Shown here piece after piece: positions 7,216 to 14,395 of a stretch of DNA of 64,000 nucleotides. How positions within the stretch are numbered: the first letter of the stretch is position 1; each line of letters opens with the position of its first letter. The notes below the pieces were generated by a model, which was not told the DNA's origin, did not search any database, and saw nothing but the letters and a program-made list of their open reading frames with translations. A program made the translations under genes and the position numbers. The stretch comes from a virus. Where the stretch lies: positions 1 to 64,000 of the IMG/VR virus record IMGVR_UViG_3300035183_000841; one strand, 5' to 3'.

Positions 7216-7848
7216 ATGGACATGACGTTCGTCTGTCAGAAAGCACTCCACCAGGAGTGCTCCGGGAACATCCTGGAGCGGACCCGACGTGGAGTGCGCA
7301 GGCACCGGTGCGAGTGCCGGTGCCACGACGGAGTCGCCGGCGCCGGAGTGGCCAAGCCCAAGCGGGCCACCGCTCCGAAGGGCGAGCGGTGCGCACTCTG
7401 CGGCGCCGTCGGCGACCTCGTGAAGTCGGTCGGCGAAGAGTGGATCTGCGCCGACCGATGCAGCGGCAGCGTGGCATTCACTCAGCGGACCAAGAAGTGC
7501 CCTGAGTGCAACGGGGTGATGTGGCGACTCACCCCGCCAGAGGAGGAGGACGAGGACGAGGGAGTGTGGGTCTGCTCCAGCCGAGCCCACACTCCGATCC
7601 CGGAAAAGAGTCGGCTGACCATCCGCAACGGGGTCATCCGGCTCACTTTCCCCGACGGGAGAGTCTACGAGCAGACCGTCGGGAAGACCAGGAAGAGTCG
7701 CAAGAAGAAGAAGCCGGCGAAGCGGGTCCACACTCACAAATGGGTGTTCGACCCGGAAGAGTCGGTCATGCGCTGCGCTTCCTGCCGGAAGCGTGGCGAG
7801 AAGAAGCAACTCCGCCGGGCGCCGCGACGCCGGCGGCAGACACTCTGA
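7216..7848 (+). CDS. Multi-zinc-ribbon protein
   Basis: A 210-residue protein with several Cys clusters: C-E-C-R-C-H near residues 33-37, CALCG near 60, CPECN near 95 and CASCRK near 193. Basic stretches (KTRKSRKKKKPAKR and the C-terminal RRAPRRRR) suggest nucleic-acid binding. A central acidic run PPEEEDEDEG separates the fingers. Its stop codon lies within the stem of the following hairpin. Function unknown. Confidence 0.7.
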   Translation: MDMTFVCQKALHQECSGNILERTRRGVRRHRCECRCHDGVAGAGVAKPKRATAPKGERCALCGAVGDLVKSVGEEWICADRCSGSVAFTQRTKKCPECNGVMWRLTPPEEEDEDEGVWVCSSRAHTPIPEKSRLTIRNGVIRLTFPDGRVYEQTVGKTRKSRKKKKPAKRVHTHKWVFDPEESVMRCASCRKRGEKKQLRRAPRRRRQTL

Positions 7849-7868
7849 CTCTACTAAAGATCAGAGTG
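7841..7868 (+). terminator. Hairpin with CTAAAGA loop spanning the stop codon
   Basis: CACTCTGA (7841-7848) pairs perfectly with TCAGAGTG (7861-7868). The 12-base loop contains ACTAAAGA. The TGA stop of the preceding gene is in the left arm. The 9344 hairpin has the same architecture with another sequence. Confidence 0.6.
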
Positions 7869-7917
7869 GAAAAAGGGCCGAGTCGGCAAGGGAGTGAGAG
7901 TGAGGACAGGAGGGACC

Positions 7918-8190
7918 ATGCAGACGTTCGACGAACTCTACGAGCAAGCCTACAACATCGCAGTCATCGGCGCGTCGAACCCGATCGGCGTTGCCGGCAC
8001 TCTGCACGAAGCCATGTTGTTCCTGAGTCGGAAGGGGTTCGACCACTCCGACATCAGGAACTCAACACCCATCCGGGCCATCGCGGCCCAATTGAACTTC
8101 CTCCTCGGGCAGGGACTCGGTCCCGAGGAGTCGGATCTCGGGCTCCTCATGACGTGGCGAGAGGAGCTCAGTCGGAAGGCGGAGGAGTAA
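7918..8190 (+). CDS. Hypothetical protein
   Basis: A 90-residue helical protein; ATG 7918 follows GGAGGGACC. It has no Cys and no recognised domain. An upstream in-frame GTG (7894) lacks its own site. Confidence 0.65.
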   Translation: MQTFDELYEQAYNIAVIGASNPIGVAGTLHEAMLFLSRKGFDHSDIRNSTPIRAIAAQLNFLLGQGLGPEESDLGLLMTWREELSRKAEE

Positions 8191-8207
8191 GGAAGGAGGG
8201 AGTCACG

Positions 8208-8462
8208 ATGGCCTGGAAGACACTCAAGACCATCTCTGCCATCCGTCAGGGGGAGTCGGGGGGGTTCCTCCCTGGGGGGGACTCTATCAACATCTCACTC
8301 GTCGAGGTGCGAGGCAAGCGACTCATCGACGTGCGAGTGTTCGGAGGGAGGGGCTACAATGGCCCCACCAAGGCCGGCTTCGCACTCGACGAGGCGTCAC
8401 TCAGCGCCCTCATCACGGCACTCACCGCCGCGAAGAAGGCGCTGAAGGACAAGAAGAAGTAG
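8208..8462 (+). CDS. PC4-like single-stranded nucleic-acid binding protein
   Basis: An 84-residue protein whose core INISLVEVRGKRLIDVRVF, then PTKAGFALDEASLSALITAL, matches the PC4/YdbC pattern: strand, RGKR..DIR strand, a PTKxGxxL turn and a C-terminal helix. PC4-fold proteins bind single-stranded DNA or RNA as dimers and influence transcription or replication. The start follows GGAAGGAGGGAG. The assignment rests on pattern only; a fold search would decide. Confidence 0.55.
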   Translation: MAWKTLKTISAIRQGESGGFLPGGDSINISLVEVRGKRLIDVRVFGGRGYNGPTKAGFALDEASLSALITALTAAKKALKDKKK

Positions 8463-8473
8463 AATCCACTCTT

Positions 8474-8547
8474 GAGTGGGGTGAGGCGCTGTGGGGGTGG
8501 AGTCACCTTAGGCGCCGGGACCACGTATCCACGGCCTCACCCCACTC
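8474..8547 (+). terminator. Long-range 14-bp stem after the PC4-like gene
   Basis: GAGTGGGGTGAGGC (8474-8487) pairs perfectly with GCCTCACCCCACTC (8534-8547); the 46-base interior contains GGCGC pairs. It is followed at once by CCCCGCTAAAGATGGCGGGG, a second small hairpin with the CTAAA element in its loop. Confidence 0.6.
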
Positions 8548-8602
8548 TCAACCCCCGCTAAAGATGGCGGGGCAAGAGAGTCGGACTCGGGAAGGAGTGA
8601 GA

Positions 8603-8758
8603 GTGAAGGTCTTCTGGTGGGTGCTTGAGGGCCCTAACGGGGAGTTGCTCCCCGGCAAGGAGGGCGGGCTGCTGGACTCCTTCGGCACGCGGGTGGCGGG
8701 GCCGTACCCGACTCTCCGCGAGGCCAAGGCGGCAATCAACTCGATCCTGAACCGCTGA
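8603..8758 (+). CDS. Hypothetical small protein (51 aa)
   Basis: GTG 8603 follows GGGAAGGAG. The peptide begins MKVFWWVLEGPNGELLPG and reads as a compact alpha/beta unit ending PTLREAKAAINSIL, like short WxxxGxxG plus helix proteins common in phages. Function unknown. Confidence 0.6.
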   Translation: MKVFWWVLEGPNGELLPGKEGGLLDSFGTRVAGPYPTLREAKAAINSILNR

Positions 8759-8769
8759 AGGGAAGCGAG

Positions 8770-8958
8770 ATGAATTGCTCACTCTGCGGGCAGATGATGT
8801 GGGACAACTCCATGTGCCCGCGTTGCGACTTCGCGCCGGAGCCGGAGTCCCCTCAGAGGTCGCCGTACTGCTCACTCTGTGGGGCTCTGATGGACGGAGC
8901 AGGAGAGTTCCTGTTCTGTCCGAACTGCGACCCTGAGTATGTGAAGGGAGGTGACTAG
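8770..8958 (+). CDS. Double zinc-ribbon protein
   Basis: A 62-residue protein made of two CxxC...CxxC ribbons (CSLCG...CPRCD and CSLCG...CPNCD), an internal duplication. Double zinc ribbons often bind nucleic acid or proteins. The ATG lies 11 bases after the preceding stop. Confidence 0.7.
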   Translation: MNCSLCGQMMWDNSMCPRCDFAPEPESPQRSPYCSLCGALMDGAGEFLFCPNCDPEYVKGGD

Positions 8959-9108
8959 ATGACCACCATCGGGTGGCCACTCCGGGAAGTCGAGATCCCG
9001 GATGAGTTCCAATTCGACCTGCCGGTCCTCGAGCCCGTCGAGGAGCCGGCGACTCTGCCGGTGGAGGAGCCGGCGACTCTGCCGGTCGAGGAGCCGGCAC
9101 TCGTCTAG
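8959..9108 (+). CDS. Pro/Glu repeat protein (49 aa)
   Basis: ATG follows GGAGGTGACTAG. After 20 residues the protein consists of about three copies of LPVEEPAT, encoded by a near-perfect 24-base tandem repeat at about 9025-9105. It is acidic and probably disordered; copy number could vary by slippage. Function unknown. Confidence 0.6.
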   Translation: MTTIGWPLREVEIPDEFQFDLPVLEPVEEPATLPVEEPATLPVEEPALV

Positions 9109-9153
9109 GTTCACTCTCCCTTCGGGGAAACACGATTCAGAAAGGAGTCGGAA

Positions 9154-9333
9154 ATGTTCATCGTCAACGTCCCCATGACACTCGGCGGGAAGCGTGTCTC
9201 GCGGCGACTCGCCGAGCAGGCCGCAGTCGAGCACGTCAAGCGGGAGAAGCGAGTGCTCACTCGGGTCGTCGGGGTCGTCCCGTCGGCCCAGAGTGGGACG
9301 TTCCAGGTCGTCTTGCAGAAGGTCCGACTCTGA
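9154..9333 (+). CDS. Hypothetical small basic protein (59 aa)
   Basis: ATG follows AAAGGAGTCGGAA. Basic helical middle (RRLAEQAAVEHVKREKR) and beta end (GTFQVVLQKVRL). A small UUCG-type hairpin (about 9117-9128) precedes it. Function unknown. Confidence 0.6.
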   Translation: MFIVNVPMTLGGKRVSRRLAEQAAVEHVKREKRVLTRVVGVVPSAQSGTFQVVLQKVRL

Positions 9334-9343
9334 ATTCGGGTTT

Positions 9344-9389
9344 GTCGGCACTCCACCCCCGCTAAATCCCCGTCCGCCGGAGTGCCGAC
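9344..9389 (+). terminator. 11-bp hairpin with GCTAAATC loop
   Basis: GTCGGCACTCC (9344-9354) pairs perfectly with GGAGTGCCGAC (9379-9389); the 24-base loop carries GCTAAATC. The same element type occurs at 7841 and near 8556 and 10541. Confidence 0.65.
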
Positions 9390-9467
9390 TCGCGGAGAGT
9401 CGGAGTGCGCCGCCGCCACCCCCGAGCGCGCTCCGACTCTCCGCCTTCCCCCAGGAAAGGAGGAGTG

Positions 9468-9743
9468 ATGAACCTGCCCCCAGGCGTGGGAGTGTTCGAC
9501 ATCCCCGGTAACCGACCCGAGGATGAGGTTTGGGAACTCTTCATCGAAGAGTTCTACAAGCGCTTCAAGGAGCAGTATCCCTCATCCTTCAAGAGGATGG
9601 AGTCGCTCCTCGACGACGACGAGTTCTTCGACGCGCTGGGCGACGCACTCATCATCGCCTACGAGATGGGCGAGAGTGCCGGCTTCTCGAGTGGCCGGCT
9701 CGAGGCAGAGTTGGATCGGTACTACGAGGAGGTGGAAGAGTGA
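9468..9743 (+). CDS. Hypothetical acidic protein
   Basis: A 91-residue acidic helical protein starting at ATG after AAAGGAGGAGTG. It is rich in Glu/Asp and aromatic residues (ELFIEEFYKRFKEQYPSSF). It overlaps the next gene by a GTGA. No family recognised. Confidence 0.65.
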   Translation: MNLPPGVGVFDIPGNRPEDEVWELFIEEFYKRFKEQYPSSFKRMESLLDDDEFFDALGDALIIAYEMGESAGFSSGRLEAELDRYYEEVEE

Positions 9744-9955
9744 AGGTAATCCTGACCACCGAGTCCGGCGAGCAGCTCATCCTCATCGAGCGACTCGCCC
9801 CGGAGGATTTCGAGTCGCCGGCGTCGGAGTGGCTGATGGCCCAGCTCCGAGAGGCGATCGCACTCCGGAAGTCGGTGGATGAGCAGTTCGACCGTCTGAA
9901 CGAGACCTTGTTCGACCGGGAACTCTCCTTCCCGGTCGAGGATTTCGAACTCTGA
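9740..9955 (+). CDS. Hypothetical protein
   Basis: A 71-residue protein started at GTG in a GTGA overlap. MKVILTTESGEQLILIERL reads as two short strands, followed by a helix. Function unknown. Confidence 0.65.
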   Translation: MKVILTTESGEQLILIERLAPEDFESPASEWLMAQLREAIALRKSVDEQFDRLNETLFDRELSFPVEDFEL

Positions 9956-9969
9956 GAAAGGAGGTGACT

Positions 9970-10062
9970 ATGAGAACGCGACTCGGTGAGTTCATCATCA
10001 TCTGGTCGCTCGTGACCGCACTCTTCTGCGAGTGGGTCATCGCTCTCCGTATCGTCCGGTAA
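9970..10062 (+). CDS. Single-pass membrane peptide (30 aa)
   Basis: Strong AAAGGAGGTGACT site before ATG. The peptide is one hydrophobic span (FIIIWSLVTALFCEWVIAL) flanked by Arg at both ends. Function unknown. Confidence 0.55.
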   Translation: MRTRLGEFIIIWSLVTALFCEWVIALRIVR

Positions 10063-10086
10063 GAGCCCGAAAGGAGGGAGTTGCTT

Positions 10087-10500
10087 ATGGCAAAGTCGAG
10101 CACGAAGAAGTCGCAGCCGAAGAAGTCGCAGCCGAAGAAGTCGCAGCCGGCCAAGCCCAAGACCAAGGAGTCGCCGAAGAAGGAGTCGCCGGCCCGGAAG
10201 AGGAGTCCCCGTGGCCAGGGCGACGTGAGCCGTATCGACTCCGTCGTCACGGCTGTCCTCGAGGGGCGACTCGGGAGCGCCAGGGACGGCGTGAAGGCGG
10301 AGTTGCAGCTCAACGGCACTCCCAGGAGTGCCTGGTGGAACTGGCTCTGGTACCACCGTCAGCGCCAGACTCCGACCTACGCCGCGATGATTTACCGAGG
10401 GATGCCACTCGTGGAGGAGAGTGGCAAGGTCTTCCTCATCTGGAGTGGCGAGCAGGTCGCCGAGATGAGGAAGGCGTACAAGGCAGCGAAGAAGTCGTAA
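10087..10500 (+). CDS. Basic protein with KKSQP tandem-repeat tail
   Basis: A 137-residue protein. The first about 45 residues are a Lys/Ser/Pro tail with three KKSQP repeats, encoded by a 15-base tandem repeat near 10105-10150, resembling histone H1-like tails. The remainder contains GTPRSAWWNWLWYHRQRQTP and VFLIWSGEQVAEM. Such a layout suggests DNA binding or compaction. ATG 10087 is spaced well after GGAGGGAG; TTG 10081 is less likely. Confidence 0.65.
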   Translation: MAKSSTKKSQPKKSQPKKSQPAKPKTKESPKKESPARKRSPRGQGDVSRIDSVVTAVLEGRLGSARDGVKAELQLNGTPRSAWWNWLWYHRQRQTPTYAAMIYRGMPLVEESGKVFLIWSGEQVAEMRKAYKAAKKS

Positions 10501-10508
10501 CTCCATCC

Positions 10509-10540
10509 GTGGGGGAGTCGGGGCAACCCGACTCCCCCAC
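10509..10540 (+). terminator. 14-bp GCAA-tetraloop hairpin
   Basis: GTGGGGGAGTCGGG (10509-10522), loop GCAA, CCCGACTCCCCCAC (10527-10540): a perfect and very stable stem just after the preceding stop, followed by CCGCTAAAGG. A second hairpin with arms TCCGACTC and GAGTCGGA sits right before the next ribosome site. Confidence 0.75.
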
Positions 10541-10599
10541 CCGCTAAAGGAACCGGTCGGCAGAGTCCGACTCGCGGAGAGTCGGAAAGGAGCATTCGG

Positions 10600-11817
10600 A
10601 TGTACCGCTCTGTGAATCAGGAATATGAAGTCTACATCGCGGAGTCCGACGGCGACAATCGCCGGCGACTCGGCGACAAGCAGGTGTGGTGGTTACTGAC
10701 TCTCCTCAATCGCGAGGACGAGGACAGCTGGCTGTCACTTCCGGCATACCGGCCACTCATGAACGCCATCGCGGATCACAACTCCATGAGGGCGACCGGG
10801 TGCCGACCGGGGTGCCCACTCCCAGCGACGCACGTCGTCGTGCGCCGGCGCTGCGAGTGCCGGAAGGGCGACGTGCTGTTCCGACTCGTCCACGAGTCGG
10901 AGCTCAAGATGTCCCATCGACTCGTGGAAGAAATCGTGGACGGAGTCCGCGAAGCCTTCGAGGGGGGCGGGGCGGTCCTCATCACGAACTCCACGACATC
11001 GTACTACCCCGGCATCAGGAGTGTCGGCCGCGATGTCGATCCTCTGGAGATCGAAGTCGGGAAGCGGGCGGCGGAAGCGGTGAGGTACCCACTCTGGGTG
11101 TCCATCGCGAGGAACCTGCGTCGCGCTAGGGAGACCGGTCAGGCACTCCTCATGGAGAACCTCAGCGGCGGCGAAGTGTTGGATTACGTCACTCACAACG
11201 CCGCCTTCTGCGAGGGAGTGCCCGAGGAGGCCGACCGGCGGCTCGACCCGCAGGAGCACGAAGTCGCCGTCTTCGGAGTGCACGGCTGGTCCGTCTTCGA
11301 CACTCTGAACCCGACGCTCCGCATCGCGGTCTGGCTCTCGGAGTCGGCCACCTGGGCGAAGCAGGCGGCGGAAGGAAACTCCATCATCGGGCTCCGCTTC
11401 TGGAGTCTCGATTACGACGGGCCGGTCACTCTGAGGGGCTCGTTCGGAGCGGCTTGGACGAGTCCGCGTCTCACGGCGACGTGCGACAAGCTGCACTCCG
11501 CTCCGGACAGTGAGCACACCTGCGGCATCTACGCCATCCTCCGGGACGGGGTGCAGCCCGAACTCTCCTCGGCGGGTTTCTGGCGGTACGGGACTCCGAC
11601 GTTCGGACTCGTCTCCTGCTCCGGCAAGGTCATCGTCCACGAGCGGGGAGTCCGTAGCCGGCACGCCACGTGCCGACTCCTCATCGTGTCGGACGAGGAC
11701 AAGCGGCAACTCATCCTCGCCAACCTGCCGGCATGGCGGGAGACCCGAGTCCTCACCTACGACGAGGCACTTCGGGCCATCGAGGCGGGGCTGCCGGCGT
11801 CGGAACTCATGAAGTGA
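10600..11817 (+). CDS. Protein with actinobacterial CGIYA/GKV domain (405 aa)
   Basis: The C-terminal third contains GLRFWSLDYD, a SPRL segment, HTCGIYA, then GLVSCSGKVIVHERGVRSRHA. The - strand gene at 16470 carries the same series (GVRLWSVDAN, SRC, ARCGFYA, GVITLHGKVFEHTYGYRAE), so both share a domain of a type I know from actinobacterial proteins of unknown function. The first 270 residues include a Cys-rich stretch (CRPGCPL, CECRKGD) and helical parts with no recognised fold. The start follows AAAGGAGC. Confidence 0.65.
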   Translation: MYRSVNQEYEVYIAESDGDNRRRLGDKQVWWLLTLLNREDEDSWLSLPAYRPLMNAIADHNSMRATGCRPGCPLPATHVVVRRRCECRKGDVLFRLVHESELKMSHRLVEEIVDGVREAFEGGGAVLITNSTTSYYPGIRSVGRDVDPLEIEVGKRAAEAVRYPLWVSIARNLRRARETGQALLMENLSGGEVLDYVTHNAAFCEGVPEEADRRLDPQEHEVAVFGVHGWSVFDTLNPTLRIAVWLSESATWAKQAAEGNSIIGLRFWSLDYDGPVTLRGSFGAAWTSPRLTATCDKLHSAPDSEHTCGIYAILRDGVQPELSSAGFWRYGTPTFGLVSCSGKVIVHERGVRSRHATCRLLIVSDEDKRQLILANLPAWRETRVLTYDEALRAIEAGLPASELMK

Positions 11818-11847
11818 GGAAGGGGCGCGGATGAATGTTCCTTCCTC
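11816..11847 (+). terminator. Hairpin at the stop of the 405-residue gene
   Basis: GAGGAAGG (11816-11823) pairs with CCTTCCTC (11840-11847); the left arm overlaps the TGA. The gap 11818-11914 holds nothing else convincing; a short ATG frame here has only six codons. Confidence 0.45.
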
Positions 11848-11914
11848 CTGAAGAACCCATACTCCAGTACCTAGAGTGTCGGTATCCAGAAGTCCGAAAG
11901 GGGGCGCTGAAAAG

Positions 11915-12181
11915 ATGTTCCAAGATCGTATCAAAACACTCTCCTGCGGATGCAACTACGACACCCTCACAGGAGCCTGTACCGCACAGTGCCGGTACCA
12001 CCGCATCTCCGAGGCGGTGAGACTCTTGAACGAGGTGCTCCGGGAGATGGACGAGGAGGCGGGAGAGTCTGCGGCTGAAGAGTTGGATCTTCCAGAGTAC
12101 GACGACATCTGTGACGAGTGCGGACACCCGCATCTCGAGGGCACCCCATGCCCCATCTGCCACATGGACTCGGACTTCTGA
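11915..12181 (+). CDS. Cys-rich small protein (88 aa)
   Basis: N-terminal SCGCNYDTLTGACTAQCRYH contains four Cys and a His, and the C-terminus has CDECGHPH and CPICHM, so two metal sites are likely. An acidic helix lies between. ATG 11915 follows GAAAGGGGG. Function unknown. Confidence 0.6.
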   Translation: MFQDRIKTLSCGCNYDTLTGACTAQCRYHRISEAVRLLNEVLREMDEEAGESAAEELDLPEYDDICDECGHPHLEGTPCPICHMDSDF

Positions 12182-12435
12182 GTCGGAGCATCTAGGGGGA
12201 CTCCCGGATATCGACCCGGAACGGACTCTAGGAAGGGGGGGACGGAGGGCCTAACCCCACTCTACCGCCCAGACTCACTAAACCTAACTCCCTACGAGTG
12301 TGAAAACCATTAGCCCCACTCTTGAGGCTAACGAGTGAACATCCGCCCTGAGCCATCCCGCCCGGAGCCGGCGGCCACTCAAACCGGGCGACTCTGAGTG
12401 CCGACTCCGCAGGGGCGCGACTCAAAGGAGGAATC
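12182..12435. other. Intergenic stretch with hairpins
   Basis: No supported gene. It contains CACTAAACC at about 12275, TTAGCC/GGCTAA arms of a 6-bp hairpin near 12310-12335, and many ACTC/GAGT words, ending in AAAGGAGGAATC before the next ATG. Confidence 0.5.
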
Positions 12436-12669
12436 ATGCCTGTCAATCGGTACCACATCACCTTCGAGTTCGAGGTCACCATCCCGGCCAACCGACTCCG
12501 CGACCTCGCCGACTTCGGCGAAGACCCGGAGACTCGGTTCCTGGAGGAGTTGGAGGAGTACCTGACCATCCGCGACTTCGAGAAGGTCGTGGAGTCGTAC
12601 CTCCAGGACTACGTGGCCTACGACATCAAGGTTGGGGGAGGTGGAGTGAAGAAGATCAAGAAGATGTGA
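12436..12669 (+). CDS. Hypothetical protein
   Basis: A 77-residue protein starting with MPVNRYHITFEFEVTIPANR, a beta strand pair, followed by an acidic helix and a Gly/Lys-rich end. Excellent AAAGGAGGAATC site. Function unknown. Confidence 0.65.
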   Translation: MPVNRYHITFEFEVTIPANRLRDLADFGEDPETRFLEELEEYLTIRDFEKVVESYLQDYVAYDIKVGGGGVKKIKKM

Positions 12670-12732
12670 CTTCGTACCCTTGCCGGCATTGTCACTCTGA
12701 ACACGTCCCTGCTACAAGAAAGGAGACTCGAC

Positions 12733-12930
12733 ATGGGAGTGTACAACCCCGACGGCTCCTGGGAGCCACTCGCCCCTGAGGAGAAGTTCATATTCCGCCC
12801 ACTCTCGCCTGAGGAGGTTCTCGAGTTCCGCAAGTACGCACTCGAGAACGATCCGCCGGCCGACACTCCGGTCAGCATCCTGCATCCCGTCTGCGTGGAC
12901 ATCTGGAGGATGCGGGGAGTGCTGAAGTAG
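12733..12930 (+). CDS. Hypothetical protein
   Basis: A 65-residue protein; ATG after AAAGGAG. Contains PLAPEEKFIFRPLSPEEV and one Cys. Function unknown. Confidence 0.6.
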   Translation: MGVYNPDGSWEPLAPEEKFIFRPLSPEEVLEFRKYALENDPPADTPVSILHPVCVDIWRMRGVLK

Positions 12931-12953
12931 AACTCTCAAACCCTGAAGTTGAG

Positions 12954-13079
12954 ATGAAGGTCATCCTCCAGCCGTCCTTCAGACTCATCAAGAAGGAGTC
13001 CAGGAAGGAGGCAGTCAAGAAGGCGCACAGAGAGTTCCGCCGGCAGATCCGGGCGGAGAAGACCCTGAAGTTCCGGTAG
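12954..13079 (+). CDS. Very basic small protein (41 aa)
   Basis: A 41-codon frame, over one third Lys/Arg (IKKESRKEAVKKAHREFRRQ). The ribosome site is weak, so the start is uncertain. It could bind nucleic acid. Confidence 0.45.
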   Translation: MKVILQPSFRLIKKESRKEAVKKAHREFRRQIRAEKTLKFR

Positions 13080-13275
13080 CCCACTGCGAGTGACGTTGCC
13101 GGCCGGGGGGAGTCGGGCCGCGTGAGTCGCCGGCCGGCTCCCCCCCTGGGCGGGCCGTGTGAGGTCGCCGCCGGCTCCCGCTCGGTCGCCCCCCGGTCGG
13201 CCGCTCGCAGTCGGGCACTCACAGTGGCGCACTCAAGAGTCGGACTCGTAGAGTCCGACTCCGGGAAGGAGTGAC
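13080..13275. other. GC-rich intergenic stretch ending in a hairpin
   Basis: No gene seen. CGCCGGCCGGC-type repeats fill 13095-13170. An 11-bp hairpin, GAGTCGGACTC (13237-13247), loop GTA, GAGTCCGACTC (13251-13261), sits directly before the GGGAAGGAG ribosome site of the next gene. Confidence 0.55.
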
Positions 13276-13416
13276 ATGGCAAAGGCACAGCGTAAGGCAC
13301 TGAAGAAGTTGGCTATCCGGGTCCACGGTGGGGACGGACTCCACCGAGAGTCCGGGTGCGGCTGCGCAGTCTGGGCGAAGCAGGGCTACCGCAAGCCCGG
13401 CAGCCTCAAGAAGTGA
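13276..13416 (+). CDS. Small basic CxC protein, paralogue of 6522-6662
   Basis: A 46-residue protein of exactly the same length as that at 6522, sharing HGGDG, HR, CGC, and GYRKPGS.KK. Very basic. Preceded by the 13237 hairpin and followed by a strong terminator. The duplication within one phage suggests a useful, possibly DNA- or RNA-binding role. Confidence 0.7.
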   Translation: MAKAQRKALKKLAIRVHGGDGLHRESGCGCAVWAKQGYRKPGSLKK

Positions 13417-13428
13417 ACGACCCTGACT

Positions 13429-13461
13429 CTGGGGCCCGACTCGGTCGCGGTCGGGCCCCAG
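13429..13461 (+). terminator. 12-bp GC-rich hairpin
   Basis: CTGGGGCCCGAC (13429-13440) pairs with GTCGGGCCCCAG (13450-13461) across a 9-base loop, 12 bases after the stop of the 46-residue gene. Confidence 0.7.
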
Positions 13462-13504
13462 GGTCGCGCTCCAGACTCTGAGTCCCCCACTCAAAGTCGG
13501 GACG

Positions 13505-13706
13505 TATAAAGTCCCGACTCTGGCCGGCTGCGCCGGCGACTCCACACTCAAAGTCGCCTCGTATAAAGTCCGACTCCAAAGGGCACTTCGAAGTCGCGAC
13601 TCTGAGGCGGCGACTCTCTGGACGGCGGCGCTTCAAGATCAGAACCTCACTTCGAAGTGAGATCCACCTCACTTCTTGGAGTCCTTCACTATAAGGGCCA
13701 ACTCCA
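13505..13706 (+). repeat. TATAAAGTC element cluster
   Basis: TATAAAGTCCCGACTC at 13505-13520, TATAAAGTCCGACTCC at 13562-13577, and a diverged TATAAGGGCC at 13690. Each is preceded by CACTC/CACT or CGTC and followed by a GACTC word. The stretch 13417-13794 has no supported gene. The copies resemble binding sites for a sequence-specific protein rather than sigma70 promoters, because no -35 is conserved. Confidence 0.6.
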
Positions 13707-13794
13707 GAGTGGCCGACTCTGCTGGAGTCGGACTCCGAAGAGTCAACTGCCCCACTGGACCAGTCCTAGTTGGAGTCTACCGAGTCACTGGTGG

Positions 13795-13824
13795 TTGTCG
13801 GATCCGTGACGTAGGTGGTACAAT
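13795..13824 (+). promoter_or_regulatory. Sigma70-like promoter (repeat A)
   Basis: TTGTCG, 18 bases, TACAAT, with TGG before the -10. The 30 bases are almost identical to the promoter at 15648 (TTGTCGGATCC.TGACGTAG), so the two are duplicates. It precedes the 53-residue gene at 13870. Confidence 0.75.
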
Positions 13825-13869
13825 CCCGTCACGATGGACGGTAGGCACGGGAGGAAGGGGGTGAGTCGC

Positions 13870-14031
13870 ATGGTCTACGTCATCGTGCCGGCAGCATCCG
13901 AGACGGCGGAGTCGGTCACTCTGACGGCGGCGCTGCTCTGGGCGGCCAGCCGCGTCCTCGAGGGGCACTCCATCCGGATCCACACTCCGGACGAGGGGGT
14001 CGTGGAGTTCCTCGAGGAGGACGAGGAGTAA
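13870..14031 (+). CDS. Hypothetical small protein (53 aa)
   Basis: Begins MVYVIVPAASETAESVTL and ends in acidic residues (EFLEEDEE). ATG 13870 sits 9 bases after AAGGGGG. It has its own promoter and terminator and so is a single-gene transcription unit. Function unknown. Confidence 0.65.
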   Translation: MVYVIVPAASETAESVTLTAALLWAASRVLEGHSIRIHTPDEGVVEFLEEDEE

Positions 14032-14047
14032 GCGACTCCACGGAGAG

Positions 14048-14079
14048 GGGCCGGCGACTCTGTCGCCGGCCCTTTCTCT
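14048..14079 (+). terminator. Rho-independent terminator
   Basis: GGGCCGGCGAC (14048-14058), loop TCT, GTCGCCGGCCC (14062-14072), then TTTCTCT. Textbook form, ending the 13870 gene. Confidence 0.85.
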
Positions 14080-14138
14080 GTGCCCTCGTGGATCGGCACT
14101 CTCACTCTGGCAGAAGTCGGCCACTCACAGTCGCGCAC

Positions 14139-14190
14139 TATAAAGTCCGCGCTATAAAGTCCCGACTCTGCAGGATTTCCCCACTATAAG
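14139..14190 (+). repeat. TATAAAGTC elements, convergent region
   Basis: TATAAAGTCC at 14139, TATAAAGTCCCGACTC at 14153-14168 and TATAAGTGCCC at 14185. The whole 14080-14395 stretch between convergent genes has no supported coding frame and is dense in ACTC/GAGT words. Confidence 0.55.
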
Positions 14191-14395
14191 TGCCCACTCA
14201 AGAGTGGCCGACTCTGCTACCGACCCAGAGGGAGTCGCACTCCAGAGTCGGCCACTCCCACTCTGGTGTCAGAGTCAGCACTTTCTTGCGCCGGCCGGTG
14301 GCCGACTCAGATCTGGGCGACTCCGAGTGCCCACTCTGGGCGACGCACTCTGAGTGCCGCACTCGGAAGTCGGCACTGCCGAGTGGGCAAAAGAG

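Noticed and set aside
7171-7809. 212-codon - strand open frame
   Set aside because: Shadow of the zinc-ribbon gene at 7216, which has ribosome site and Cys motifs.
7506-8207. Long upstream extension of the PC4-like frame
   Set aside because: The extension overlaps two supported genes; the ATG at 8208 has a strong ribosome site.
9652-10506. 284-codon - strand open frame
   Set aside because: Crosses four + strand genes with good starts; leucine/arginine-rich artefact.
10735-11955. 406-codon - strand open frame
   Set aside because: Antisense to the well-supported 10600 gene; product is of the Arg/Gly/Asp-rich type expected from GC-rich shadow frames.
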